DNA from: Streptomyces sp. DI166
GTDB taxonomy: Bacteria > Actinomycetota > Actinomycetes > Streptomycetales > Streptomycetaceae
Direction of reading: 5' to 3'
NCBI RefSeq assembly: GCF_900091315.1
Contig: NZ_FLSP01000079.1
Coordinates: 1 to 41,098, forward strand
Length of the DNA: 41,098 nucleotides
The translations under genes were made by a program, and so were the position numbers. This document shows, one piece after another, positions 25,836 through 33,994 of this stretch. Positions within the stretch are counted from its first letter, which is position 1; the number at the start of each line of letters is the position of its first letter. Below the pieces are notes generated by a model. The model worked only from the letters and a program-made list of their open reading frames with translations. It searched no databases and was not told where the DNA came from.

Positions 25836-26687
25836 TCAGCCCACCGGGTCCGCCGGATGCGGTGCCACCAGGGGCAACTGCGACGCCAGACGTGCCTCGC
25901 AGAGCTCGACCAGCCGGTCGTAGCCCGCCTTGCCCATCAGTTCCGTCAGCTCCGCCCGGTAGGAGACGTACACCGGTTCCCCGGCGCCGTGCGCCGAGGT
26001 CGCCGAGGTGCACCACCAGTGGAGGTCGTGGCCGCCGGGACCCCAGCCGCGGCGGTCGTACTCGCCGATCGACACCTGCAGTACACGGGTGTCGTCGGGG
26101 CGGTCGATCCAGTCGTACGTGCGCCGGACCGGGAGCTGCCAGCAGACGTCCGGTTTGGTCTCCAACGGCTCGCGGCCCTCCTTGAGGGCCAGGATGTGCA
26201 GCGAGCAGCCCGCGCCACCGGGGAAGCCCGGACGGTTCTGGAAGATGCAGGAGCCCTGGTAGGGGCGGGTCTGCCGCTCGCCGTCCTCGTCCAGGGAGAC
26301 CCAGCCGGACTCCGTGCCCACGTCATGGTGCTGCCAGATCTCCGGGGTGAGCCGCGCCACATGCTCCGCGACCCGCTTCTCGTCGTCCTCGTCCGAGAAG
26401 TGGGCACCCAGAGTGCAGCAGCCGTCGTCCGCCCGGCCCGCCTGGATGCCCTGGCAGCCCTGGCCGAAGATGCAGGTCCAACGAGAGGTCAGCCATGTCA
26501 GATCGCAGCGGAAGACCTGCTCGTCGTCCGCCGGATCGGGGAACTCCACCCACGCGCGTGTGAAGTCGAGGCCCTTCTCGTCCGCGACCAGGTCCTTCTT
26601 CTTCGCCTTCTTCGACGGCTTCACCTGCGAAGAACCTCCGGATGATTTGGCCGTCTTCTGGTCCTTCGCCTTTTTCGTCTTTGGCAC
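25836..26687 (-). CDS. Cysteine-rich conserved actinobacterial protein (Rv0495c-like)
   Basis: A 283-residue cytoplasmic protein of unknown function. A Lys-rich head (residues 3-31) is followed by a core with ten Cys: C61, C72, C78, C90, C91, C147, C161, C182, C226 and C263. The first five lie in FRCDLTWLTSRWTCIFGQGC and GCCTLGAHFSDEDDEKR, a spacing like that of YkgJ/DUF3109-type metal or iron-sulfur cluster proteins. The gene is divergent from Ppx/GppA, as Rv0495c is from Rv0496 in M. tuberculosis, which supports the family call. The GTG at 26687 is the first start codon before the Lys-rich head. It ends only 3 bp from the BACON protein gene, tail to tail. Confidence 0.82.
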   Translation of the reverse strand: MPKTKKAKDQKTAKSSGGSSQVKPSKKAKKKDLVADEKGLDFTRAWVEFPDPADDEQVFRCDLTWLTSRWTCIFGQGCQGIQAGRADDGCCTLGAHFSDEDDEKRVAEHVARLTPEIWQHHDVGTESGWVSLDEDGERQTRPYQGSCIFQNRPGFPGGAGCSLHILALKEGREPLETKPDVCWQLPVRRTYDWIDRPDDTRVLQVSIGEYDRRGWGPGGHDLHWWCTSATSAHGAGEPVYVSYRAELTELMGKAGYDRLVELCEARLASQLPLVAPHPADPVG

Positions 26688-26770
26688 GCGTCCAGGGTAA
26701 GTCGCCCGGCCCCCGGCCCGGGACCGCTCCGGGGGCCGCACAGGGCCCGGCGGGCAGTAGCGTGCCCTAC

Positions 26771-27715
26771 ATGAGACTCGGTGTCCTCGACGTGGGATCT
26801 AACACGGTGCATCTGCTGGTCGTGGATGCGCACCCGGGCGCGCGACCGCTGTCCGCGCACTCGCACAAGGCGGAGCTGCGCCTCGCCCAACTGCTCGACG
26901 ACAGCGGAGCGATCGGGCCCGACGGGGTGGACAGACTGATCTCGGTCGTCCAGGAGGCGCTCCAGGCCGCCGAGGACAAGGGCGTGGAGGACCTGCTCCC
27001 GTTCGCCACCTCCGCGGTGCGCGAGGCCAGCAACGCCGACGAGGTCCTCGCCCGGGTGAAGGCGGAGACCGGCGTGCAGCTCCAGGTGCTCAGTGGCGCG
27101 GAGGAGGCCCGGCTGACCTTCCTCGCGGTACGCCGCTGGTTCGGCTGGTCGGCCGGGAAGCTGCTGGTGCTGGACATCGGCGGCGGTTCGCTGGAGATCG
27201 CCTTCGGCATCGACGAGGAGCCGGACGCCGCGGTGTCGCTGCCGCTGGGCGCGGGCCGGCTGACCGCGGGATGGCTGCCGGGCGATCCCGCCGACCCCGA
27301 GGACATCCGCGCCCTGCGTCGTCATGTCCGCGCCGAGATCGCCCGTACGGTCGGCGAGTTCAGCCGGTTCGGGCCGCCCGACCATGTCGTGGCCACGTCC
27401 AAGACGTTCAAGCAGCTCGCCCGGATAGCCGGGGCGGCCCGCTCCGCGGAGGGGCTGTACGTCCAGCGCGACCTCAAGCGCGAGTCCCTGGAGGCCTGGG
27501 TCCCGCAGCTCGCCGGGATGACCACCGCGCAGCGTGCCGAACTGCCCGGCGTCTCGGAGGGGCGCGCGGGCCAACTGCTGGCGGGCGCGCTGGTCGCCGA
27601 GGGCGCGATGGACCTGTTCGGGGTCGAGGCGCTGGAGATCTGCCCGTGGGCCCTGCGCGAGGGCGTGATCCTGCGGCACCTCGACCACATGCCCGTCACC
27701 GTGGCGCCCGCGTGA
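26771..27715 (+). CDS. ppx: Ppx/GppA-family exopolyphosphatase
   Basis: A 314-residue member of the ASKHA (actin-like ATPase) fold. The phosphate-1 motif is VLDVGSNTVHLLVV (residues 5-18), E/A-rich helices with FATSAVREASNADEVL follow, and phosphate-2 is VLDIGGGSLEIAFG (about 137-150). Members hydrolyse polyphosphate or the 5' phosphate of pppGpp, linking polyphosphate with the stringent response. The length (one catalytic core, no C-terminal HD domain) matches the short actinobacterial Ppx1 type (Rv0496), which acts on short polyphosphate. TAGCGT (26758-26763) lies 7 nt before the ATG, implying a leaderless transcript. The isomerase gene follows 98 bp downstream. Confidence 0.92.
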   Translation: MRLGVLDVGSNTVHLLVVDAHPGARPLSAHSHKAELRLAQLLDDSGAIGPDGVDRLISVVQEALQAAEDKGVEDLLPFATSAVREASNADEVLARVKAETGVQLQVLSGAEEARLTFLAVRRWFGWSAGKLLVLDIGGGSLEIAFGIDEEPDAAVSLPLGAGRLTAGWLPGDPADPEDIRALRRHVRAEIARTVGEFSRFGPPDHVVATSKTFKQLARIAGAARSAEGLYVQRDLKRESLEAWVPQLAGMTTAQRAELPGVSEGRAGQLLAGALVAEGAMDLFGVEALEICPWALREGVILRHLDHMPVTVAPA

Positions 27716-27813
27716 CCTGTACCACTTCGTCGGACGGCCGGTTCCGGCCGCCCGCCGCCTGAGCGGTGGCATCGGCGTCCCGGCGCCCAGCCGGGCCCCG
27801 TACTCTGTCCCTC

Positions 27814-28638
27814 GTGGCAGAACCTGTAGTGCGCATCCCGGATGCGAAGGTCGCTCTGTCGACGGCCTCGGTCTATCCGGAGTCGACAGCGACGGCCTTC
27901 GAGATCGCCGCGCGCCTCGGGTACGACGGCGTCGAGGTCATGGTCTGGACGGACCCCGTCAGCCAGGACATCGACGCCCTGCGCAGGCTCAGCGACTTCC
28001 ACCGTGTGCCGATCCTCGCCGTCCACGCCCCCTGCCTGCTCATCACCCAGCGCGTGTGGTCCACCGACCCCTGGGTCAAGCTCCAGCGGGCCCGCGCCGC
28101 CGCCGAGAAGCTCGGCGCGAGCACGGTCGTGGTGCACCCGCCGTTCCGCTGGCAGCGCCAGTACGCGCGCGACTTCGTCTCCGGGATCTGGCGCATGGCC
28201 GACGAGACGGATGTGCGGTTCGCCGTCGAGAACATGTACCCCTGGCGCTACCGCGACCGCGAGATGCTCGCCTACGCCCCCGACTGGGACGTCACCAAGG
28301 ACGACTACCGTCACTTCACGATCGATCTCAGCCACGCCGCGACCGCCCGCACCGACGCCCTTCATATGATCGACCGCATGGGCGACCGGCTGGGGCATGT
28401 GCATCTCGCCGACGGGCGGGGATCGGCCAAGGACGAGCACCTCGTCCCCGGTCGCGGCACCCAGCCCTGCGCCGAGGTGCTGGAACGTCTCGCCCGCACC
28501 GGATTCGACGGCCATGTCGTCATCGAGGTCAACACCCGCCGGGCCATGTCCAGCGCCGAGCGCGAGGCCGACCTCGCCGAAGCGCTCGCCTTCACCCGGC
28601 TCCACCTGGCCTCCGCCGTGAAGGTGCCCCGGCCATGA
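27814..28638 (+). CDS. Sugar phosphate isomerase/epimerase-type TIM barrel (Rv0498-like)
   Basis: A 274-residue protein of the AP endonuclease 2/xylose isomerase-like TIM-barrel superfamily. Metal-site strands are visible: GYDGVEVMVW, VPILAVHAPCLL, STVVVHPPF, VRFAVENMYPW, HFTIDLSHA, GHVHLADG, and GHVVIEVN, with conserved His, Glu and Asp at the strand ends. Its reaction is unknown. The order Rv0495c-like, ppx, isomerase is kept between Streptomyces and Mycobacterium (Rv0495c, Rv0496, Rv0498), suggesting an old functional link. TACTCT (27801-27806) lies 7 nt before the GTG (leaderless). Its stop overlaps the TetR start as ATGA, so these two are coupled. Confidence 0.88.
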   Translation: MAEPVVRIPDAKVALSTASVYPESTATAFEIAARLGYDGVEVMVWTDPVSQDIDALRRLSDFHRVPILAVHAPCLLITQRVWSTDPWVKLQRARAAAEKLGASTVVVHPPFRWQRQYARDFVSGIWRMADETDVRFAVENMYPWRYRDREMLAYAPDWDVTKDDYRHFTIDLSHAATARTDALHMIDRMGDRLGHVHLADGRGSAKDEHLVPGRGTQPCAEVLERLARTGFDGHVVIEVNTRRAMSSAEREADLAEALAFTRLHLASAVKVPRP

Positions 28639-29249
28639 CCGGCAGCACCGCAACCCCGCGCCGGGGCCGGGGCCGCCGTACCCGCAGCGAGGCCGCCGAC
28701 ACCCGGGCCCGGATCCTGGCCGTGGCCCGCGAGGAGTTCTCCGAACGCGGCTACGAGAAGACCTCCGTACGCGGCATCGCCAAGGCGGCCGGGGTGGACT
28801 CCGCGCTGGTGCACCACTACTTCGGCACCAAGGAACAGATCTTCGGGGCGGCCGTGGAGGTCGCCTTCGCCCCTGCTTTCCGGGCCCGGGACGACATCCT
28901 GGACGGCCCCCTCGACGGCGTCGGCGAACGGCTCACCCGGACCATCTTCGGCCTCTGGGAGAACCCGGTCACCAGGGCCCCGCTGCTCGCCATCGTCCGC
29001 TCCGCCGTCAACAACGAGACCGCCGCCGCCGTCTTCCGCCGGCTGGTCGCGACCCAGCTGCTGCGCCGCATCGGCGAGCAGCTCGACCTCCCGGACGCCG
29101 ACCTGCGCGCCGAACTGGCGGCCGCCCAGCTCGTGGGCGTCGCGATGATGCGGTACGTCATCCGGATCGAGCCGATCGCCTCGGCGGACGCCGAACGGAT
29201 CATCGAGCGGGTGGCGCCGGTGGTGCAGGGGCATCTGACGGGGCCCTGA
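28635..29249 (+). CDS. TetR-family transcriptional regulator
   Basis: A 204-residue regulator. A basic head (RRGRGRRTRSE) precedes the helix-turn-helix domain at about residues 24-68 (ILAVAREEFSERGYEKTSVR, GIAKAAGVDSALVHHYFGTK). The C-terminal domain belongs to the TetR_C type of many actinobacterial regulators (LGLWENP-like stretch FGLWENPVTRAPLLAIVRSA). It starts inside the stop of the isomerase gene (ATGA), so it is translated with it. A perfect palindrome at 29340-29358, between this gene and ilvD, is a plausible binding site. The ligand is unknown. Confidence 0.9.
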   Translation: MTGSTATPRRGRGRRTRSEAADTRARILAVAREEFSERGYEKTSVRGIAKAAGVDSALVHHYFGTKEQIFGAAVEVAFAPAFRARDDILDGPLDGVGERLTRTIFGLWENPVTRAPLLAIVRSAVNNETAAAVFRRLVATQLLRRIGEQLDLPDADLRAELAAAQLVGVAMMRYVIRIEPIASADAERIIERVAPVVQGHLTGP

Positions 29250-29339
29250 CGGGTTCGCCGACCGGTCCTGGCGGGCGCACCGATCAAGTCCTGACAGGTC
29301 CCCGCCCCCGGCCCGGCGACCGAGACGTGCGTCCCGCAT

Positions 29340-29358
29340 TCCGGACATCGTGTCCGGA
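29340..29358. promoter_or_regulatory. Palindromic operator-like site before ilvD
   Basis: TCCGGACA, three bases (TCG), TGTCCGGA: a perfect 8+3+8 dyad, 60 nt before the ilvD ATG. A possible -10 box TACGCT lies at 29375-29380, so a protein bound to the dyad would cover the -35 region. The adjacent TetR protein is the first candidate binder. The remaining part of the 168-bp gap has no gene. Confidence 0.55.
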
Positions 29359-29417
29359 CCCTGGATGACCGGCGTACGCTCGTTAGCAGCCCCATCCGTC
29401 CGAAGGAGCGAGCGACG

Positions 29418-31271
29418 ATGCCCGAGCTGAGGTCCCGCACAGTCACCCACGGCCGCAACATGGCGGGCGCCCGCGCCCTTATGCGCGCCTCCGGTGTACC
29501 CGGTGCGGACATCGGCCGAAAGCCGATCATCGCCGTCGCCAACTCCTTCACCGAGTTCGTGCCGGGCCACACCCACCTGCAGCCGGTGGGCCGGATCGTC
29601 AGCGAGGCGATCGTCGCGGCCGGCGGCATCCCGCGCGAGTTCAACACCATCGCGGTCGACGACGGCATCGCGATGGGTCACGGCGGCATGCTCTACTCGC
29701 TGCCCTCCCGCGACCTCATCGCGGACAGCGTGGAGTACATGGTCGAGGCGCACTGCGCCGACGCCCTGATCTGCATCTCCAACTGCGACAAGATCACGCC
29801 GGGCATGCTGAACGCCGCGCTGCGGCTGAACATCCCCACCGTGTTCGTCTCCGGCGGCCCGATGGAGTCCGGCCGTGCCACGCTGGTCGACGGCAGCGTC
29901 CGCACGCTCGACCTGGTCGACGCGATCTCCGACGCCGTGAACGACAAGATCTCCGACGAGGACATCCTCCGTATCGAGGAGAACGCCTGTCCGACCTGCG
30001 GGTCCTGTTCCGGCATGTTCACCGCCAACTCGATGAACTGCCTGACCGAGGCCATCGGCCTGTCCCTGCCGGGCAACGGCTCCACCCTCGCCACCCACAC
30101 CGCGCGCCGCCGCCTGTACGAGGACGCCGCCCGCACGGTCATGGACATCACCCGCCGCTACTACGAGCAGGACGACGAGACGGTCCTGCCGCGCTCCATC
30201 GCCTCCTTCTCCGCGTTCGAGAACGCGATGGCGCTGGACATCGCGATGGGCGGCTCCACCAACACGATCCTGCACCTGCTGGCCGCCGCCCAGGAGGCGG
30301 GCGTCCCCTTCGGCCTCGCCGAGATCGACGAGGTCTCCCGCCGGGTGCCGTGCCTGGCGAAGGTGGCACCGAACGTCGCGAAGAACCGCACGTACTACAT
30401 GGAGGACGTGCACCGCGCCGGTGGCATCCCGGCCCTGCTGGGCGAGCTGCACCGCGCGGGCCTGCTGCGCGAGGACGTCCACTCCGTGCACAGCCCGTCC
30501 CTGGCGGACTGGCTGAAGACCTGGGACGTGCGCGGCGGCTCGCCCTCCCCGGAGGCCGTCGACCTGTGGCACGCGGCGCCGGGCTGCGTCCGCTCGGCCG
30601 AGGCGTTCTCCCAGTCCGAGCGCTGGGAGACGCTGGACGACGACGCGGAGGGCGGCTGCATCCGCTCCGTCGAGCACGCCTACTCCAAGGACGGCGGCCT
30701 CGCGGTCCTCAAGGGCAACCTGGCCGTCGACGGCTGCGTGGTGAAGACGGCCGGCGTCGACGAGTCCATCTGGACCTTCGAGGGCCCCGCGGTGGTCTGC
30801 GAGTCCCAGGAGGAGGCCGTCCAGAAGATCCTCACCCAGCAGGTCAAGGAGGGCGACGTCGTCGTCATCCGCTACGAGGGCCCCAAGGGCGGCCCCGGTA
30901 TGCAGGAGATGCTCTACCCGACCTCGTACCTGAAGGGCCGCGGCCTGGGCAAGGCGTGCGCGCTGGTCACCGACGGCCGCTTCTCCGGCGGCACTTCGGG
31001 CCTGTCCATCGGCCACGCCTCCCCGGAGGCGGCGGCGGGCGGCACCATCGCCCTCGTCGAGGACGGCGACCGCATCCGCATCGACATCCCGAACCGCACG
31101 ATCGAGCTCCTGGTCGACGACGCCGAACTCGCCCGCCGCGAGCAGGCGTTGGGCGGCGTGTACGCCCCGAAGAACCGCGACCGCAAGGTCTCGGCGGCGC
31201 TGAGGGCCTACGCCGCCATGGCGACCAGCGCCGACAAGGGCGCGGTGCGGGACGTCAGCAAGCTCGGCTGA
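29418..31271 (+). CDS. ilvD: Dihydroxy-acid dehydratase IlvD
   Basis: A 617-residue iron-sulfur enzyme of valine, isoleucine and leucine synthesis; it dehydrates 2,3-dihydroxy-isovalerate and -methylvalerate to the keto acids. Signatures are CISNCDKITPGML (about residues 120-132) and CPTCGSCSGMFTANSMNCL (about 193-211), which supply cluster cysteines, the SGGPMESGR loop, and the C-terminal LVTDGRFSGGTSGLSIGH region. Length is that of the long (E. coli-type, [4Fe-4S]) form. The start is preceded by AAGGAG 12 nt upstream. No other ilv genes are nearby. A hairpin terminator follows. Confidence 0.97.
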   Translation: MPELRSRTVTHGRNMAGARALMRASGVPGADIGRKPIIAVANSFTEFVPGHTHLQPVGRIVSEAIVAAGGIPREFNTIAVDDGIAMGHGGMLYSLPSRDLIADSVEYMVEAHCADALICISNCDKITPGMLNAALRLNIPTVFVSGGPMESGRATLVDGSVRTLDLVDAISDAVNDKISDEDILRIEENACPTCGSCSGMFTANSMNCLTEAIGLSLPGNGSTLATHTARRRLYEDAARTVMDITRRYYEQDDETVLPRSIASFSAFENAMALDIAMGGSTNTILHLLAAAQEAGVPFGLAEIDEVSRRVPCLAKVAPNVAKNRTYYMEDVHRAGGIPALLGELHRAGLLREDVHSVHSPSLADWLKTWDVRGGSPSPEAVDLWHAAPGCVRSAEAFSQSERWETLDDDAEGGCIRSVEHAYSKDGGLAVLKGNLAVDGCVVKTAGVDESIWTFEGPAVVCESQEEAVQKILTQQVKEGDVVVIRYEGPKGGPGMQEMLYPTSYLKGRGLGKACALVTDGRFSGGTSGLSIGHASPEAAAGGTIALVEDGDRIRIDIPNRTIELLVDDAELARREQALGGVYAPKNRDRKVSAALRAYAAMATSADKGAVRDVSKLG

Positions 31272-31285
31272 CACGGAACGTGTCG

Positions 31286-31314
31286 AGGGGCCGCCTCCGG
31301 TCGGGGCGGCCCCT
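31286..31314. terminator. Terminator between ilvD and the kinase gene
   Basis: The arms 31286-31295 and 31305-31314 form a perfect 10-bp GC-rich stem with a 9-nt loop. It lies between the converging ends of ilvD (31271) and the kinase gene (31338), so it can act in both directions. Confidence 0.8.
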
Positions 31315-31337
31315 TCGTCATGCCCGCCGTACGGTCG

Positions 31338-33449
31338 TCACCAAGCCGCCGGGTCCCGGGCGTCCACCGCGAACACCGAACCGTCCGGCGCCCCCGCGTA
31401 CAGGTGGCCCTCCGCGAGGACCGGGGCCGGGAGTTCCGTGGCCACCCAGTCCGCCTTCGCGGGCAGCCGGGCCCGGGTCTGGCCCACGAGGACGCCGTCC
31501 TCGGCGTCCACCGCGAGCAGCCGCCCGTCGGCCGCGCTGACGAACACATGGCGCCCGTCCGTGACCGGGACCGAGCCACGGCTGACGGAGGTCTCCAGGG
31601 ACCACAGCCGGGTCCGCCGCTCCAGGTCCACGGCATCGAGCGAGCCGCCCGGGGCGAGCAGGTAGACACGGTCACCGCGCACCGCGGCCAGGGGGTCCTG
31701 GCGGGGCACCGGCAGCCGCACCCGGAGCGACTTGCCCGAGTCCGGGTCGTAGCGGACGAGCGCGGTCGTACGCCCGCTGGCGGTCTCGACGGCCTGGAAG
31801 TGGACCACGCCCCGCCGCACGGCGAACGGTTTCAGCGTCCCCTTCAGCCGCGCCTCCCACCGCACCTCGCCCGAGGACGGGTCCACGGCGGTGACGAGCG
31901 TGCCCGTGCCGTCGTCCGCCGGACGCACCGCGTACGCCAGCGGGTCCCCGGCGAAGGAGGAGAAGTACGGCTGGGACAGGCCGGGGATCCGCTGCCGCCA
32001 CTCCGTTCTGCCGGTCCCGGCGTTCACGGCGGTGACCGTGCCGTCCTCAGCGGTGAACAGCAGCATCCCGCCCGCCGCGCGCATGCTGCTGTGACCGGGT
32101 GTCTTCCGCTCCCACCGCACCTTGCCCGTAGCCGGGTCGAGGCCCTCCAGCCGCGGGTCGCGGTCCGTCAGCGGCTGCACGAGCCCGCCCGCCAGGGCCG
32201 GCGGCTCATCACGGAAGTCAGTCCTCGCGACGGAGTGCCGCCACAGCACCTTCCCGTCGGAGGGCCTGAGCGCGAACACCGACCCGGGCTGGGCGCACAG
32301 CAGTTCCGCCGCCCCGTAGGAGCACTGCGGCACGGACTTGCCCCCCGTCACCGACGGCGTCTCCCAGGACCGGAACGCCGCCTTCGAGGGGTCCCGTACC
32401 GCCTTCCCCGCGGGCTCCGCCTCCGCCCCCGCCATCCGCACCACGGCCAGCGCCCCGCCCACCGCGAGCACCACCCCGGCCGCCACCAGGACCGCCCACC
32501 GCCGCCGGAACCGCCCGAGTCTCCGGGGAGCCTGCTCCTCGGCGGACGGCACCACGGGCGGCAGGGGCCCGTCGTCGTCACCCGCCCGCTGTGCCGGAAT
32601 GAACGCCTGCGTGTCGTACTTGGCCGCCTCCGACCGCAGTTCGCGCATCAGCTCGTCCGGCGTCGGCCGGTCCTGCGGCTCCTTGGCCAGGCAGCGCCCG
32701 ATCAGCGGCGCGAGACCCTCCGGTACGCCCGTCAGGTCCGGCTCGTCATGGACGACCTGGTAGGCCACGACATACGGGCTGTCGGAGTCGAACGGCCCCC
32801 GCCCCGTCGCCGCGTGCACCATCACCGACCCGAGCGCGAAGATGTCCGCGGCGGGCCCCACCTCCCGGGGCCGCCGGAACTGCTCCGGCGCCATGAACGG
32901 CGGCGTCCCGATCAACTTCCCGGTCTCGGTCCGCAGTTCGCTGTCCTTTGGCCGAGAAATGCCGAAGTCGATGACCTTCGGACCGTCCTCCGCGAGCAGC
33001 ACATTGCTCGGCTTCAGATCCCGGTGCACGACCCCCACCCGGTGGATGTCGCGCAGCGCCTCCGCCAGCCCGGCCATCAGCCGGCGCAACTGCTCCGGTG
33101 TCAGCGGCCCATTCCGCTTCACATGCTCGGACAGCGTCGGCCCGGGGATGAACAGGGTGGCCATCCACGGCCGTTCGGCCTCCGGGTCGGCGTCCACGAC
33201 GGAGGCCGTGAAGGCCCCGCTCACCTTCCGCGCCGCCGCGACCTCCTGCCGGAAACGCCCCCTGAACTCGCGGTCCTTGGCGAACTCGGCATGAATGACC
33301 TTCACCGCGAGCTTCATCCCGGAGGTGCTGCGCGCCAGGTGCACCACGCCCATGCCGCCGGAGCCCAGGCAGGACTCCAGCCGGTAGTGCCCGACGTACT
33401 CCGGAAGTTCCGCTTCCGCGCCCGCTCCGGCGTTCCGCTGTGGCGCCAT
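31338..33449 (-). CDS. Receptor-type Ser/Thr protein kinase with PQQ-like beta-propeller
   Basis: A 703-residue membrane kinase of the PknB/Hanks class. The kinase domain (about 21-280) has the Gly loop LGSGGMGVV, ATP-binding K50 in LAVKVI, catalytic HRDLKPSN (142-149), DFG (161-163) and the activation segment ending GTPPFMAPEQ. A Pro/Asp-rich juxtamembrane stretch precedes one span (about 319-337). The outer part (about 360-703) is a PQQ/PQQ-like beta-propeller with repeated motifs such as GKVLWRHS, GKVRWERK, GRTEWRQR, GEVRWEAR and GRLLAVDAEDG. Such propeller kinases are common in Streptomyces; the propeller probably binds an external ligand or wall component. The ATG at 33449 gives a natural N-terminus. 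It diverges from the SH3-like gene. Confidence 0.93.
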   Translation of the reverse strand: MAPQRNAGAGAEAELPEYVGHYRLESCLGSGGMGVVHLARSTSGMKLAVKVIHAEFAKDREFRGRFRQEVAAARKVSGAFTASVVDADPEAERPWMATLFIPGPTLSEHVKRNGPLTPEQLRRLMAGLAEALRDIHRVGVVHRDLKPSNVLLAEDGPKVIDFGISRPKDSELRTETGKLIGTPPFMAPEQFRRPREVGPAADIFALGSVMVHAATGRGPFDSDSPYVVAYQVVHDEPDLTGVPEGLAPLIGRCLAKEPQDRPTPDELMRELRSEAAKYDTQAFIPAQRAGDDDGPLPPVVPSAEEQAPRRLGRFRRRWAVLVAAGVVLAVGGALAVVRMAGAEAEPAGKAVRDPSKAAFRSWETPSVTGGKSVPQCSYGAAELLCAQPGSVFALRPSDGKVLWRHSVARTDFRDEPPALAGGLVQPLTDRDPRLEGLDPATGKVRWERKTPGHSSMRAAGGMLLFTAEDGTVTAVNAGTGRTEWRQRIPGLSQPYFSSFAGDPLAYAVRPADDGTGTLVTAVDPSSGEVRWEARLKGTLKPFAVRRGVVHFQAVETASGRTTALVRYDPDSGKSLRVRLPVPRQDPLAAVRGDRVYLLAPGGSLDAVDLERRTRLWSLETSVSRGSVPVTDGRHVFVSAADGRLLAVDAEDGVLVGQTRARLPAKADWVATELPAPVLAEGHLYAGAPDGSVFAVDARDPAAW

Positions 33450-33515
33450 GGGACCACCCCCGTGCTGTTCGTACGCGCGCGCGACGGACGGAGCCTAGTC
33501 GATGACTCGTACGGG

Positions 33516-33540
33516 ACAGAGGCGACTTGCTAGCCTCTGT
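33516..33540. promoter_or_regulatory. Inverted repeat between the kinase and SH3-like genes
   Basis: ACAGAGGC (33516-33523) and GCCTCTGT (33533-33540) are perfect inverted repeats around nine bases. The dyad lies 67 bp before the kinase start and overlaps TTGCTA (33527-33532), which with TACGTA (33549-33554) could be a promoter for the SH3-like gene. Operator function is inferred. Confidence 0.5.
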
Positions 33541-33584
33541 GTGCGAATTACGTACGCGTGTTTCGTGGCGAGATCCGAGGGAAT

Positions 33585-33615
33585 CATGGGGGTCCCATGG
33601 CAGCCATGGGGGTCC
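33585..33615 (+). repeat. Direct repeat CATGGGGGTCC, 20-bp period
   Basis: CATGGGGGTCC occurs at 33585-33595 and again at 33605-33615, exactly two helical turns apart, just before the RBS of the SH3-like gene. It could be a leader element or part of an N-terminal extension (an in-frame ATG at 33586 has GAGGG upstream). Confidence 0.45.
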
Positions 33616-33633
33616 AACGGGGGAGGTTTTTCC

Positions 33634-33951
33634 ATGAGTGTTGACCGCGTCGAAGGCACCGAGGAAGTCGAGAGCGCGCAGGCCGAGACGCTTGCCGCGT
33701 CCGTCAAGACGTACCCGGTCGCCCCGGGGGTCCAGCTGAACGTCCGCAGCGGCCCCGGCACCGGCTACAACATCGTCCGCGTCCTGCCGGCCGGCTCCCG
33801 CGTGCCGATCTACTGCCAGACCACCGGCACCAACGTGACCGGCCCGTACGGCACCAGCAGGATCTGGGACAACATCAGCAACGGCGAGTTCGTCTCGGAC
33901 GCCTACATCTACACGGGCAGCGACGGCTACGTCGCCTCCCGCTGCGGCTGA
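33634..33951 (+). CDS. Small SH3b-like protein without signal peptide
   Basis: A 105-residue protein. The C-terminal part (about residues 28-105) is a bacterial SH3-type domain: YPVAPGVQLNVRSGPGTGYN is the standard first strand and loop, then VLPAGSRVPIYCQ and SDAYIYTGSDGYVASRC, with C58 and C104 able to pair. Such domains usually sit on exported wall-binding proteins, but here the acidic head (MSVDRVEGTEEVESAQAETL) has no hydrophobic segment. GGGAGG at 33621-33626 selects the ATG at 33634; an alternative ATG at 33586 adds only WQPWGSNGGG-type residues and also no signal. It diverges from the receptor kinase, so the two may be related in function. Confidence 0.8.
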   Translation: MSVDRVEGTEEVESAQAETLAASVKTYPVAPGVQLNVRSGPGTGYNIVRVLPAGSRVPIYCQTTGTNVTGPYGTSRIWDNISNGEFVSDAYIYTGSDGYVASRCG

Positions 33952-33994
33952 ACCCACAGCGGGGCCTGCGGCCGGACCGGGCCATAATCGACGC

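Noticed and set aside
28362..31274. Open frame of 970 codons on the minus strand opposite ilvD and TetR
   Set aside because: An antisense shadow of high-GC genes; composition is repetitive (Ala, Val, Gly, Asp, Arg) with no domain.
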